From Rothia aerolata (GTDB lineage Bacteria > Actinomycetota > Actinomycetes > Actinomycetales > Micrococcaceae): a DNA stretch of 64,000 bases. The notes under the pieces were generated by a model. It saw nothing but the letters and a program-made list of their open reading frames with translations, ran no database searches and had not been told where the DNA came from. The stretch lies in assembly GCF_014635585.1 (NCBI RefSeq), contig NZ_BMDC01000001.1, positions 596,139 through 660,138 of the forward strand, written 5' to 3'. Shown here piece by piece: positions 45,597 through 56,087 of the stretch. Each line of letters starts with the position of its first letter. The first letter of the stretch is position 1. A program made the translations under genes and the position numbers.

Positions 45597-47033
45597 CTAA
45601 TTTTCTACCGGGTGGTCCAGAATAAACTGCTTGACTGCCTCGGCATCGTTGGGTAGGTCTGCCACGGTACGCTCGGCTGCCAAGATGTCTTTGAACCGCT
45701 CTGCCACCTCAGGGTCCCGACCAATCGCTTCATTGATGGTTTCGGCGAACTTGACCGGCAGGGCGGTTTCCAGGCAGATAATGGGGGTTTCGGTCTGGGC
45801 GGTCCACTCCTGGGCGACCTTCACACCGTCTGCGGTGTGGGGGTCGATGAGAACCCCCAGGCGCTCGTGAATATCTCGGATTGTCGCAACGCGGTCAGCG
45901 TGGGTGGACTTTCCCGAAACAAAGCCGAAGTCGCGGCTCAGGGTCTCGAAAGCGTCGTCCTCAGACAGGTCGAAGCCTCCCGCCTTCACCTGGGTGCCGA
46001 AGAGGTCGGCGACCCGCTGCGCATCGCGACCCAGGGCATCGAAGATGAAGCGCTCGAAGTTGGAGGCGCGGGAGATATCCATAGAGGGGCTGGAAGTCAC
46101 GAAGGTGTCTTCAGATGAGCGCACGCGGTAGGTGCCGGTCCGGAAGAATTCGTCTAGCACGTCGTTCTCGTTGGTGGCAACAATTAGGCGGTCGATGGGC
46201 AGGCCCATCTGGCGGGCGATGTGGCCGGCGCAGATGTCGCCAAAGTTGCCGGTGGGAACGCAGAAAGAAACCTTTTCATCGTTGCTTTCGGTGGTGCGAA
46301 TCCAGCAGTTTACGTAGTACACCACCTGGGCTAGCAATCGGGCCCAGTTGATAGAGTTCACCGCGCCGATGCGGTTCTCCCGCTTGAAGTCGGCGTCGGC
46401 GGAAATTGCCTTCACGACGTCCTGGCAGTCGTCAAAAGTACCGTCGAGGGCGATGTTGAAAATGTTGGGGTCGTCCAGGCCAAACATCTGCGCCTGCTGG
46501 AACTCGGTCATGCGGCCAGCAGGGGTCAGCATGAATACCCGAATGTTCTCGCGACCCCGCATAGCGTACTCGGCAGATGATCCGGTATCGCCCGAGGTCG
46601 CACCCACAATGGTTAGGCTGTCACCACGGCGGGCCAGCTCATACTCAAAGAGCTCACCCAGTAGCTGCATAGCCATGTCTTTGAAAGCGGCGGTGGGCCC
46701 TTGCGAGAGGTGACCCAAAAAGAGCTCGCCCTCCAGGTGGCTAACCGGAACGATTTCTTCTGAATCGAACTTGGGGTAGGTGTAGGCGCGGGCAGTAATC
46801 GCCTTCAAGTCCTCGGCAGGAATGTCGTCAATAAAGAGCTGTAGCACCTCGGCCGCCAGCGCGGCGTAGCCCTCATTTTTTAGGACGTCGCGCCAGCGGG
46901 TCAGCGTGGAATCGTCAAGTTGCGGGTACTCCACGGGCAGAAAAAGGCCACCATCGGGGGCCAAACCAGCCAGCAAGATATCGCTAAAAGAATTCGGAGT
47001 CTTAGAAGAATCACGGGTTGAGATGTACTGCAT
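45597..47033 (-). CDS. thrC: Threonine synthase
   Basis: ThrC converts O-phosphohomoserine to threonine, the precursor of isoleucine made by the ilv genes here. The 478-residue long-type enzyme has the PLP lysine in GPTAAFKDMAMQ near residue 112 and the phosphate loop GATSGDTGSSAEYA. TAGGCT lies 6 nt before ATG 47033 and no ribosome site is visible, so the mRNA is probably leaderless. Confidence 0.95.
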   Translation of the reverse strand: MQYISTRDSSKTPNSFSDILLAGLAPDGGLFLPVEYPQLDDSTLTRWRDVLKNEGYAALAAEVLQLFIDDIPAEDLKAITARAYTYPKFDSEEIVPVSHLEGELFLGHLSQGPTAAFKDMAMQLLGELFEYELARRGDSLTIVGATSGDTGSSAEYAMRGRENIRVFMLTPAGRMTEFQQAQMFGLDDPNIFNIALDGTFDDCQDVVKAISADADFKRENRIGAVNSINWARLLAQVVYYVNCWIRTTESNDEKVSFCVPTGNFGDICAGHIARQMGLPIDRLIVATNENDVLDEFFRTGTYRVRSSEDTFVTSSPSMDISRASNFERFIFDALGRDAQRVADLFGTQVKAGGFDLSEDDAFETLSRDFGFVSGKSTHADRVATIRDIHERLGVLIDPHTADGVKVAQEWTAQTETPIICLETALPVKFAETINEAIGRDPEVAERFKDILAAERTVADLPNDAEAVKQFILDHPVEN

Positions 47034-47091
47034 GTCTATAGCCTAGCTGGTTGGCCCACCGGATGAGTAAATATGCTCATATGACGAAAAG

Positions 47092-48633
47092 TTATGCTTC
47101 TTTGGGCTCCTCGTAGCGGGGGAAGACCGGGGCGGGCTTGGGCAGCTCGGTGCCGGGTTCAAGGGCCTTGTTCCGGTCTGCGAACATACGCTGGTCTTCG
47201 GCTACGCCCAGTAAATCCAGCATCTTAGCCATAGAGGTGGGCATGACGGGCTGCACTAGCAGGGCAACCTGGCGGATGACCTCGGCGGTCACGTAGAGTA
47301 CCGTCTTCATGCGCTCTTCATCGGTCCTCTTTAGCTTCCAGGGTTCCTGGGCGGTGAAGTAGCGGTTGGCATCGGCCACCACGTGCCAGATTCGTTCCAG
47401 AGCCTTATGGAAAGCCTGGTGGTCGAAGTCCTCCCGCACCGGCTCGTAGAGGGCGGCGGCGTCGTCCAGCATCTTCTGGTCTTCGGCAGTAAAGTCGCCG
47501 TGGTAGGGAACCGCTCTCCCGCAGTTCTTAGCGATCATCGACAGCGAGCGCTGGGCCAGGTTGCCCAGGTCGTTAGCCAAATCGGAGTTGATGCGGTTCT
47601 TAATGCCCTCGGCAGAGTAGGAGCCGTCTTGGCCGAAGGAGACCTCGCGCAACAGGAAGAAGCGCAGCGGGTCAAGGCCGAAGGAGCTAACCAAATCGGC
47701 GGGGTCTACCACGTTACCCACCGACTTAGACATCTTCTCGCCGTCCACCAGCAGGAAGCCGTGGGCAAACACGCGCTTGGGTAGCTCAAGGCCGGCCGAC
47801 CAGAGGAAGGCGGGCCAGTAGATGGAGTGGAAGCGAGAAATATCCTTACCGATCAGGTGCAGGTCGGCGGGCCAGAACTTCTGGAAAAGCTCGGTGTCGG
47901 TATCGGGGTAGCCCAGACCGGTGATGTAGTTGGTCAGAGCGTCTACCCACACGTACATCACGTGCTTGTCGTTGCCGGGAACGGGCACACCCCAGTCAAA
48001 GGTGGTGCGGGAAATTGAGAGGTCGTTGAGGCCACCGCGCACAAAAGAGGCAATCTCATTGCGGCGAGTCTCGGGGAAGATAAAGCCCTCGGTCTCGTAG
48101 AGTTCCAGCAGGCGGTCCTGGTACTTGGAAAGGCGGAAGAAATAGGATTCCTCCTCGGTCCACTCCACCTCGGTACCGGTGGAAATGGCGTAGCGCTGAC
48201 CATCGCGCAGCTCGGTCTCGTCTTCGGCGTAATAGGCCTCATCGCGGATTGAGTACCAGCCGGCGTACTTATCCAGGTAGATATCGCCGGCCTCTTCCAT
48301 CTTCTTCCAGATAGCCTGCGACGCCGGGTAGTGGTCTTCATCGGTGGTTCGAATAAAACGGTCGAAGGAGACGCCCAGCATCTCATCCATCTCGCGGAAA
48401 CGGGCCGAGTTCTCATCGGCTAGTTCCTTGGCGGTCTTATTCAGTTTGGCCGCGGTGGTCTGCATCTTCTGCCCGTGCTCATCGGTACCGGTCATAAAAC
48501 GCACATCGAAACCGTCGAGTCGTTTGAAGCGGGCCATCACGTCTGCGGCGATAGCCTCATAGGCGTGGCCGATATGCGGGGTGCCGTTGGGGTAAGCGAT
48601 TGCGGTGGTGATGTAGTACGGGGTAGAAGTCAT
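47092..48633 (-). CDS. metG: Methionine--tRNA ligase
   Basis: MetG charges initiator and elongator tRNA-Met. The 513-residue class I enzyme has the HIGH motif [13 protein letters not shown] near residues 15-27 and KMSKS in [10 protein letters not shown] near 302. It has no C-terminal dimerisation domain. TAAAGT lies 7 nt before ATG 48633, suggesting a leaderless transcript. thrC follows 58 nt later. Confidence 0.95.
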   Translation of the reverse strand: MTSTPYYITTAIAYPNGTPHIGHAYEAIAADVMARFKRLDGFDVRFMTGTDEHGQKMQTTAAKLNKTAKELADENSARFREMDEMLGVSFDRFIRTTDEDHYPASQAIWKKMEEAGDIYLDKYAGWYSIRDEAYYAEDETELRDGQRYAISTGTEVEWTEEESYFFRLSKYQDRLLELYETEGFIFPETRRNEIASFVRGGLNDLSISRTTFDWGVPVPGNDKHVMYVWVDALTNYITGLGYPDTDTELFQKFWPADLHLIGKDISRFHSIYWPAFLWSAGLELPKRVFAHGFLLVDGEKMSKSVGNVVDPADLVSSFGLDPLRFFLLREVSFGQDGSYSAEGIKNRINSDLANDLGNLAQRSLSMIAKNCGRAVPYHGDFTAEDQKMLDDAAALYEPVREDFDHQAFHKALERIWHVVADANRYFTAQEPWKLKRTDEERMKTVLYVTAEVIRQVALLVQPVMPTSMAKMLDLLGVAEDQRMFADRNKALEPGTELPKPAPVFPRYEEPKEA

Positions 48634-48682
48634 GACTCTTACTTTATCGCGGATTCAGTGGGGAGGGGAATTTTACGGTCAT

Positions 48683-48741
48683 GACGGCGCGGGCCGGGTT
48701 TTCCGCCCTTCTTTCGGCGAAAACCCGACCCGCGTCGTCCT
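48683..48741 (-). terminator. Long hairpin after serA
   Basis: GACGGCGCGGGCCGGGTTTT (from 48683) faces AAAACCCGACCCGCGTCGTC (to 48739) with two mismatches, plus an inner CGCC/GGCG stem. It lies 9 nt after the serA stop and before metG. The arm tips again carry GCGTCGTCCT (48732-48741) and a near-match in inverse. Confidence 0.6.
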
Positions 48742-48749
48742 TAGAGAAC

Positions 48750-50345
48750 CTAGTTAGAAAGATCTACAATCGCACCGCGGTGGGCCGAGACGATCTTCTT
48801 GATGGACTCCACCACCTCGGGGGTGGGAGCAGAATCCAGGGCCAGCACCGAAACCGCCCGGTTGGACTTCTCTTCGCGGGAGACCTGCATACCGGCAATG
48901 TTGATAGACGATGAGCCCAGCAGGGTACCCATCGCCGCAATCATGCCGGGGCGATCCTCGTATTCAAGCACCAGCAGGTGGTCGGTAATGGGGGTTTCCA
49001 GGTCGTAGCCGTTAACGCGGGTGAGCTTCTGGGTGAGCTTGGGGCCGGTGACGGTACCTGCCACCTGCAGGGTGCCACCCGATGCCAGGGCGGCTGTCAG
49101 AATGGTCTCGTTGCGGAAGTATTCGGATTCCTCGGTGGTGACCAAATCTACGGTTACCCCGCGCTGTTCGGCAATCATGGGGGCATTGACGTAGGAGACC
49201 TTCTCAGAGACCACGTCGGTAAAGACTCCCTTGAGCGCCGAGAGCTTCAGCGAAGTGACGTCCTTGCTAGCAATCTCACCGGCAATCTTAACCTCCACCC
49301 GGGTGAAGGCTTCGCCGGTACCCAGGGCGGTGAGAATTCGACCGAGGTTCTCGGCGAGGGGCACGCCGGGGCGCACCGCGTTATCGATAGCGCCGCCGGC
49401 GATATTGACGGCGTCGGGAACCAAATCGCCCTCAAGCGCCAGGCGCACGGATTTCGCCACGGAGATACCCGCCTTCTCCTGGGCCTCGGCGGTGGATGCA
49501 CCCAGGTGGGGGGTGGTCACCACGTTGGGCAGTTCAACGAAGGGCACGTTCTTGGCGGGTTCCTTGACGAAAACGTCTACCGCGGCACCGGCAATCTCGC
49601 CCGCGCGCAGGGCATCGTTGAGATCTGCTTCATCGATCAGACCACCGCGGGCCACGTTGACCACAAAGGCGGTCTTCTTCATCTTCTTGAAAGAATCAGC
49701 GTTGAGCATGCCCATGGTTTCGGGGGTGCGGGGCATGTGAATGGTGATAAAGTCGGCGCGCTCGATCAGTTCGTCCAGCTCTACGAGTTCAACGCCCAGA
49801 GACGACGCGCGGGCAGAAGTCACGAAGGGGTCGTAGGCGATCAGCTCGGTGCCAAAGGCCTTGAGACGCTCTGCCACCAGGCCACCGATTCGGCCCAGAC
49901 CGATAATACCGACGGTCTTTTCGTAGAGCTCCACACCGGAGTACTTAGAGCGTTTCCACTCCCCCGCCTTCATGGAGGCATCGGCCGGGGCAATGTTTCG
50001 GGCCAGACCCAAAATGTGGCCCACGGTCAGTTCAGCCGCAGAAATCACGTTGGAGGTCGGCGCATTGACCACCATCACGCCAGCGGCGGTCGCTGCCTTA
50101 ATATCAACGTTGTCCAGTCCCACACCGGCACGGGCAATCACCTTCAGCTTTTTCGCCGCCGCGATAGCTTCTTCATCTACCTGGGTTGCCGAGCGCACCA
50201 GAATGGCATCGACATCTGCAATTGCCGGAAGAAGCTGAGAACGGTCTGCTCCGTTGGTCGTCCTGATCTCGAAATCCGGGCCGAGCGCCTCAATCGTTGC
50301 GGGTGAGAGCTCTTCTGCGATCAGTACTACGGGTTTTTCAGTCAC
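48750..50345 (-). CDS. serA: D-3-phosphoglycerate dehydrogenase
   Basis: SerA starts serine synthesis. The 531-residue long form has a 2-hydroxyacid dehydrogenase domain with IGLGRIGGLVAERL near residues 146-159 and catalytic H-bearing TTPHLGASTAEAQ near 277-289, an intervening domain, and a C-terminal ACT domain (LVLEYEDRPGMIAAMGT) that senses serine in the family. I prefer GTG 50345 (MTEKPVVLIAEELS) because TAAGGAAA lies about 8 nt upstream; ATG 50363 would add six residues and lacks a ribosome site. Confidence 0.95.
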   Translation of the reverse strand: MTEKPVVLIAEELSPATIEALGPDFEIRTTNGADRSQLLPAIADVDAILVRSATQVDEEAIAAAKKLKVIARAGVGLDNVDIKAATAAGVMVVNAPTSNVISAAELTVGHILGLARNIAPADASMKAGEWKRSKYSGVELYEKTVGIIGLGRIGGLVAERLKAFGTELIAYDPFVTSARASSLGVELVELDELIERADFITIHMPRTPETMGMLNADSFKKMKKTAFVVNVARGGLIDEADLNDALRAGEIAGAAVDVFVKEPAKNVPFVELPNVVTTPHLGASTAEAQEKAGISVAKSVRLALEGDLVPDAVNIAGGAIDNAVRPGVPLAENLGRILTALGTGEAFTRVEVKIAGEIASKDVTSLKLSALKGVFTDVVSEKVSYVNAPMIAEQRGVTVDLVTTEESEYFRNETILTAALASGGTLQVAGTVTGPKLTQKLTRVNGYDLETPITDHLLVLEYEDRPGMIAAMGTLLGSSSINIAGMQVSREEKSNRAVSVLALDSAPTPEVVESIKKIVSAHRGAIVDLSN

Positions 50346-50363
50346 GCTGGTTTTCCTTACCAT

Positions 50364-50530
50364 GATGTTTGATTGTGCGAGCTGAGAACGCCAAGCCGTT
50401 CACCCGTTCAGGCGGCTTAGCGGGCTCGCACCCATTGAATACGGGGCTACCGTTTTTCTCCATGAAGCAGACACCGGTTCACCCTTACGGCCGGTGTGCC
50501 CTATCCCCAATCTTATAGATGGGGTGAGAG
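50364..50530 (-). promoter_or_regulatory. Structured 5' leader of serA
   Basis: On the minus strand there are, in order, CCCCATC/GATTGGGG (50505-50524), ACACCGG/CCGGTGT (50471-50497), a short ACGG/CCGT stem (50441-50453) and GCGAGC/GCTCGC enclosing AAGCCG/CGGCTT (50377-50429). The second and last hairpins share a loop ending GGGTGAA. The pattern looks like a cis-regulatory RNA ahead of serA, but I do not recognise the class. Confidence 0.5.
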
Positions 50531-50689
50531 AAGTTTCTACTTGCGCTTTGAATGCTGAGATAGTTTTCTTGACTATTACAGGGGCGAGTCTCTTTTAGGG
50601 GTATAGGCAGAAAAGCGTGTCCCCAACAACCACAAGGAAACCAAACCCACAACTTAGCCTCAACCTTCTATCGTCTAAAATTCCAGCAC

Positions 50690-51178
50690 CTGCGATATGG
50701 GGCATACCTGGATTACCTGCGGAAACAAGCTCCCGGTACACATAGATTCCCGCCGAGGTGCCAGAAGTACAAGCAAAACCCGGCTGAAAGGCCAAAAGTA
50801 CACCTGTCTTCCCTGGGTACACATCTAGATGTGTACCCAGGGAAGACAGGTGTACCGACGTCAGCCTGACAAGAAGAAACCTGTACCTTACCACCACCGA
50901 GCTTTCCCGAGAGGCCACTTTTATACCGAAAAACTGCGAAAAACGGTATAAAAATGGCCACTCGGCGATCATGGCAGCCCGTGCAGTTACCCCTGTTTCA
51001 TTGAGTCGCCGCTTCAGTTGCATATCGCCGTTTCGTTACCGGCGATATGTAACCGAAACGGCGACTCGGTGCGCTTACCTATTCTCGAGGAATATCCAAC
51101 ATGCTAGAAGCCACGCTTTCATGCCACTATCGCGGGTGGCACGCCCGGGGTGGGACACAGATTTGTCCTATAACCCCT
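50690..51178 (+). repeat. Composite GTAC palindrome repeat, copy 5
   Basis: Modules: header GCGGAAACAAGCTCCCGGTA (from 50719), a perfect 58-nt palindrome (50798-50855), the GGCCACTTTTATACCG palindrome (about 50913-50960), the GAGTCGCCGC...GGCGACTC hairpin (51003-51067) and an end module with CCACTATCGCGGGT (51123-51136). It fills the space between ilvC and the serA leader. Bases 50531-50689 show no gene. Confidence 0.85.
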
Positions 51179-51193
51179 CGTTTTAAAGAAAAT

Positions 51194-51222
51194 CGGGGCG
51201 CTGGCATGTGAGCCAGCGCCCC
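51194..51222 (-). terminator. Terminator of the ilvBNC operon
   Basis: CGGGGCGCTGGC and GCCAGCGCCCCG form a perfect 12-bp stem around ATGTGA, followed on the minus strand by ATTTTCTTT. It starts 33 nt after the ilvC stop. Confidence 0.85.
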
Positions 51223-51255
51223 GAAATTCAAGCTAGGTGAACTTAGCGACCTACC

Positions 51256-52305
<1,050 letters not shown>

Positions 52306-52403
52306 TCAGTCAGGGAAGCTCCCGTGGAGGGAGTCTTCTCTTTTTATATGTGGTCTTCCATACTCAGCCTAACCGTCGGGACGGTCACAGCCGGGTATAA
52401 GTT

Positions 52404-52913
52404 TTAGTGTCGTAGAGCTTTTTCGCTCATGGATCGCGGGCCGCGGGAGAGGCCGAGCGTTCCCGCCCGCACAATCTCGCGAATACCGAAAGGCTCCAGC
52501 ACATCGAGTAGCGCTTCAAGCTTCTCGGCGGAACCGGTAGCTTCAATCACCACTGACTCGGTAGAGACATCAACGATTGAAGCTCGGAAAAGGTCAGCTG
52601 CCTGGGTTACCTGCAACCGGGCCTGGGCATCGGCCTTGACCTTAATCATCATGTGATCGCGCTGCACCGAGGTCTCCGGCGCCAGCTCTACAATCTTCAA
52701 AACGTGTACCAGCTTGTTGAGCTGTTTGGTCACCTGCTCCAGCAGGATTCCATCCGCATCCACCACCACGGTAATGCGGGAAATTCCGGGGACTTCGGTG
52801 GAGCCAACCGCCAGAGAATCAATGTTGAACATGCGGCGGGCAAAGAGACCGGAGACTCGAGCGAGCACGCCTGGCTTATCTTCAACCAGAACGGAGAGTG
52901 TATGGCGGCTCAT
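52404..52913 (-). CDS. ilvN: Acetolactate synthase small regulatory subunit
   Basis: IlvN activates IlvB and confers valine feedback control. The 169-residue protein has an N-terminal ACT domain (LSVLVEDKPGVLARVSGLF) and the conserved C-terminal half (FGIREIVRAGTLGLSRGPRS). The ATG lies 3 nt after the ilvB stop. Confidence 0.96.
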   Translation of the reverse strand: MSRHTLSVLVEDKPGVLARVSGLFARRMFNIDSLAVGSTEVPGISRITVVVDADGILLEQVTKQLNKLVHVLKIVELAPETSVQRDHMMIKVKADAQARLQVTQAADLFRASIVDVSTESVVIEATGSAEKLEALLDVLEPFGIREIVRAGTLGLSRGPRSMSEKALRH

Positions 52914-52916
52914 GGT

Positions 52917-54755
52917 CTACTCCTCATTTCCAAAGTCGGGGGTCATATTCTTAGCAATCTGAATCATGTCGTTGGAAACACCGGCGGGAACCATGGGCCA
53001 CACCAGAGCGTCGGGGCTCACGGTGAAGTCAATGACGACGGGGCGGTCGTTAATCTCTAGCGCCCGCTGAATCGTGGCGTCGACGTCGTCATCGCTCTCG
53101 CACCGCAGAGCCGCGCAGCCGTAGGCCTCAGCCAGCTTCACAAAGTCGGGAATGCGGGCGGTGCCGTGGCCGGTGTTCAGGTGGGTGTTGGAGTAGCGGC
53201 CGTCGTAGAAGAGGTTCTGCCACTGGCGCACCATGCCCAGGGAGGAGTTATTGATCACAGCAACCTTAATCGGAATATTGTTCTGGACGCAGGTCGCAAG
53301 CTCCTGGTTGGTCATCTGGAAGCAACCGTCGCCGTCAATCGCCCACACCACCGAATCTGGGTTGGCCACTTGCACGCCCATCGCGGCGGGAACCGAGTAG
53401 CCCATGGTGCCCAGGCCCGCCGAATTGATCCAGTGGCGGGGGCGTTCGTGCTTGATGAACTGCGCAGACCACATCTGGTGCTGGCCCACGCCCGCCACGT
53501 AGAAAGCGTCGGGGCCGGTCAGCTCCGAGATACGCTCGAGAACATACTGGGGCTGACCCAACCCATCCTCGGTAGAGGTGTAGCCCAGCGGGAAGTTCTT
53601 CTTGAGGTTGTTGAGGGTGTTCCACCAGGGGCCGAGGTCAGGCTTGTGCTCAAACTCCTCGGTGAGAATCTGGGTCAGCTCGGGCAAAACGTACTTGAGG
53701 TCGCCCACGATGGGAACATCGGCATAGCGAATCTTAGAGATTTCGGCCGGGTCAATATCAACGTGAACCACCTTGGCCTCGGGGGCAAAGGAGGACACCA
53801 CGCCGGTCACGCGGTCGTCAAAACGGCTGCCCAGGGCCACCAGCAGGTCTGACTTCTGCATGGCGGTGACGGCGGGAACGGTACCGTGCATACCGGGCAT
53901 GCCCAGGTTGTGGGGGTCGGAATCGGGGAAGGCGCCGCGGGCGGTCAGAGTGGTGACGACGGGTGCTCCGGTGGCCTCGACCAGCGCCTTGAGCTCCTCG
54001 GTGGCTTCGGCCCGAATCATGCCACCACCCACGTAGAGTACCGGGCGCTGAGCTTCCGAAATCAGCTTGGTAGCCTCACGAATCTGCTTGGAATGGCCGC
54101 GGGTAACCACCGAGTAACCGCGCACTTCGGTGGTGGGCGGCCAGGAGAAGTCCATCATGCCCTGCTGCGCGTCCTTGGTGATGTCCACCAGCACAGGGCC
54201 GGGACGGCCGGTGCTTGCCAGGCGGAAGGCGGTGGCAATACAGCGGGGAATTTCCTGAGCGTCTCGAACCATGAAGGAGTGCTTGGTGATGGGCATGGTC
54301 ATACCCACAATGTCAGCCTCCTGAAAGGCATCGGTGCCCAGCACCTTAGAAGAAACCTGACCGGTAATCGCCACCACGGGCACAGAGTCCATATTGGCAT
54401 CTGCCAGAGGGGTCAGCAGATTGGTGGCACCGGGGCCCGAGGTCGCAATGCACACGCCCACCTTGCCGGTGGAGAGAGCGTACCCCTGGGCGGCGTGACC
54501 CGCACCCTGCTCGTGGCGAACCAGAATGTGGTTAATCTGCTCAGAATCAAAGAGGGGATCATAGGTGGGGAGGATAGCGCCGCCGGGCAAACCGAAGACG
54601 TCGGTCACCCCCAGCATTTCCAGCGAACGCACAATGGCCTGAGAGCCTGTCATGCGCTCGGGTTGAGAGGTCTTAGCAGCAGAATTTCCTGCTGAGGCCT
54701 GGGTACCGATTTTCTGCGCAACTGCCGCGGGAGTTATCGATGGTCCAGTTGTCAT
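52917..54755 (-). CDS. ilvB: Acetolactate synthase large subunit
   Basis: IlvB condenses pyruvate with pyruvate or 2-ketobutyrate using thiamine diphosphate. The 612 residues show the catalytic Glu in [15 protein letters not shown] near residue 85, an FAD domain in the middle, and the ThDP motif [14 protein letters not shown] with [12 protein letters not shown]. An AAGAGGAAAAC site precedes ATG 54755. Expression is probably set by the attenuator and leader peptide 100-230 nt upstream. Confidence 0.97.
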   Translation of the reverse strand: MTTGPSITPAAVAQKIGTQASAGNSAAKTSQPERMTGSQAIVRSLEMLGVTDVFGLPGGAILPTYDPLFDSEQINHILVRHEQGAGHAAQGYALSTGKVGVCIATSGPGATNLLTPLADANMDSVPVVAITGQVSSKVLGTDAFQEADIVGMTMPITKHSFMVRDAQEIPRCIATAFRLASTGRPGPVLVDITKDAQQGMMDFSWPPTTEVRGYSVVTRGHSKQIREATKLISEAQRPVLYVGGGMIRAEATEELKALVEATGAPVVTTLTARGAFPDSDPHNLGMPGMHGTVPAVTAMQKSDLLVALGSRFDDRVTGVVSSFAPEAKVVHVDIDPAEISKIRYADVPIVGDLKYVLPELTQILTEEFEHKPDLGPWWNTLNNLKKNFPLGYTSTEDGLGQPQYVLERISELTGPDAFYVAGVGQHQMWSAQFIKHERPRHWINSAGLGTMGYSVPAAMGVQVANPDSVVWAIDGDGCFQMTNQELATCVQNNIPIKVAVINNSSLGMVRQWQNLFYDGRYSNTHLNTGHGTARIPDFVKLAEAYGCAALRCESDDDVDATIQRALEINDRPVVIDFTVSPDALVWPMVPAGVSNDMIQIAKNMTPDFGNEE

Positions 54756-54852
54756 CTCGTTTTCCTCTTGAATGAATCTTCTGTCGTCAGTCGATGCTGG
54801 AGAACTGCGGTGGCGGTTCCAACCTTGCCGATTCTTTGGTGGTGCGGCTATG

Positions 54853-54886
54853 AAAAAACCCCTCGCAGTGTCTCTAGCGAAGGGTT
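54853..54886 (-). terminator. ilvB attenuator terminator
   Basis: On the minus strand AACCCTTCGC and GCGAGGGGTT form a 10-bp stem with a 10-nt loop, followed by TTTT. It lies 98 nt upstream of ilvB and 41 nt after the leader peptide stop. An earlier hairpin GGTTCT/AGAACC (54924-54940) overlaps the end of the leader gene and fits a pause or alternative structure. Confidence 0.85.
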
Positions 54887-54927
54887 GATGTTACTGCACA
54901 CGCGGAATTTGCCTTGGCTAGACGGTT

Positions 54928-54984
54928 CTAAATCAGAACCACTAGAAGGCTAATAATCTGCTGTGAAGTAGACTGCGTTTGCAT
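54928..54984 (-). CDS. ilvBNC leader peptide
   Basis: An 18-codon frame encodes MQTQSTSQQIISLLVVLI. Eight of its last nine residues are Ile, Leu or Val, the end products of the operon. It lies between the promoter region and an intrinsic terminator in front of ilvB, the classical arrangement for ribosome-mediated attenuation: slow decoding when charged Ile/Leu/Val tRNAs are scarce should prevent the terminator from forming. AAAGG lies very close to the ATG and GAAGG 13 nt upstream. It is too short for routine gene calling. Confidence 0.85.
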   Translation of the reverse strand: MQTQSTSQQIISLLVVLI

Positions 54985-55199
54985 ACCTTTATAGTGACCT
55001 TCTGCACGAGAGAGTGTCAAAAGCGTCTCACAATACAAAACAGTCTTCCTAGCCATCAACGTACTTTTACAGTACGGTTAGCACCGAACCTCTAGAAATA
55101 CATTGCGGTTTATGACCGTTTGTTGAGCAAGGTATCGCCAGATATTCAGCCTGTCTTAATAGTTAGAAACTATCGCTCTCAGAACTTAGACTGTTAGCT

Positions 55200-55661
55200 A
55201 TGACTCAGCACCGCTTGTCAAACACCGATATTACAGAGATCTTGCACCCTGTTTTTGATCAGCAGATTATGAACTACGGTGCCTACAATCTGGTGTTTGC
55301 AACCGGTTCCTCCATCTACCGCAACCCCGATATTGCAGAAACCCAGCAGGAGGGGCAGCAGTATTTTCTGCTGGGTTACCGGGAGAGTCCCCGCGAGCTG
55401 GTGGTTGCTCCCCTCGCTTTACCCCAGGTGCTTGCTGCCGGTCAGCCCACCTCCATCGATAACACCAATGCCCTTCGCGCCTACGCTCTCAACAGCGAGA
55501 CTTTTGGCATTGAGTCCACCAATGGCTCATCTTTTATTCTGACCCTTAAAAATCAGATTCAGGTTGAGACCGAACTCGGCACGGGAGAGCTGGATCAGGA
55601 GCACGACGTGGAGGATTTCTTGCAGTTCCTGGTCGATAGCTGGCTAGAAGAAGCTCTTTAA
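55200..55661 (+). CDS. Conserved-looking protein of unknown function
   Basis: I do not recognise this 153-residue acidic protein. It has no signal peptide or membrane segment; the sequence looks globular (QYFLLGYRESPRELVVAPLA, SFILTLKNQIQVETEL) with an acidic C-terminus (DQEHDVEDFLQFLVDSWLEEAL). It may be a PH-like or chaperone-like fold, but this is guesswork. TAGACT stands 7 nt before ATG 55200, indicating a leaderless mRNA. It is divergent from ilvB, and its stop codon touches a GTAC hairpin. Confidence 0.7.
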   Translation: MTQHRLSNTDITEILHPVFDQQIMNYGAYNLVFATGSSIYRNPDIAETQQEGQQYFLLGYRESPRELVVAPLALPQVLAAGQPTSIDNTNALRAYALNSETFGIESTNGSSFILTLKNQIQVETELGTGELDQEHDVEDFLQFLVDSWLEEAL

Positions 55662-55740
55662 CCCCGGTTTTGTACAGGGTTACCACCAACGTACAGAGGT
55701 ACCGCTGTACAGAAGAGACAACCCTGTACAACCCGAGGTT
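55660..55740. repeat. GTAC hairpin H1, right after the orphan gene
   Basis: TTGTACAGGGTT (55670-55681) pairs perfectly with 55720-55731; outside it AACCCCGG faces CCGAGGTT with one mismatch, and inside GTACAG (55691-55696) pairs with CTGTAC (55705-55710) around AGGTACCG. The outer arm begins within the stop codon of the upstream gene. The same architecture recurs at 56088-56145. Confidence 0.7.
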
Positions 55741-55769
55741 TCAGCACCTACCACAGAGGAGACACGGGG

Positions 55770-56085
55770 GGGGCATTCCTGAATTTTGCGCTGAAACAAA
55801 CTCTCGGTACACCTAGATTCCCGCTGAAGTGCCACAGGTACAAGCACACTCCCTAGGGTACAAGTGAAGTCCCCAGGTACAAGACAATACTTGTACTCGG
55901 GAACCCCGCTTGTACCCTAGGTAGCCCTGCAAGAAGAAACTTGCACCTTACCACCACCAAGTTTTCCCAAGAGGCCACTTTTATACCGAAAATCGGAGAA
56001 AAAAGGTCAAAAATTGGCCACTCGGCAATCATGGTAACCCGGGCAGTTGCCCAGTTTCACCACAGATTTGTCCCATAACCAGGTT
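55770..56085 (+). repeat. Composite GTAC palindrome repeat, copy 6 (short)
   Basis: Header GCGCTGAAACAAACTCTCGG (from 55788), GTAC palindrome with loop ACAATA and partly decayed arms (about 55856-55917), then GGCCACTTTTATACCG with a degraded right arm (about 55973-56020). The GCCGCTTC hairpin is missing; the copy ends near CAGATTTGTCCCATAACC, matching the tail of copy 5. Confidence 0.75.
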
Positions 56086-56087
56086 TC

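Noticed and set aside
50364-50530. T-box riboswitch upstream of serA
   Set aside because: GGGTGAACC resembles the T-box word only loosely, and no specifier loop or antiterminator/terminator pair is visible.
20487-51023. Open frames of about 100-140 codons on the minus strand of composite copies 2-5 with related translations
   Set aside because: Shared DNA explains the similarity, amino acid conservation is weaker than DNA pairing, and the frames have no consistent start or ribosome site. Worth revisiting if more copies keep the frame.
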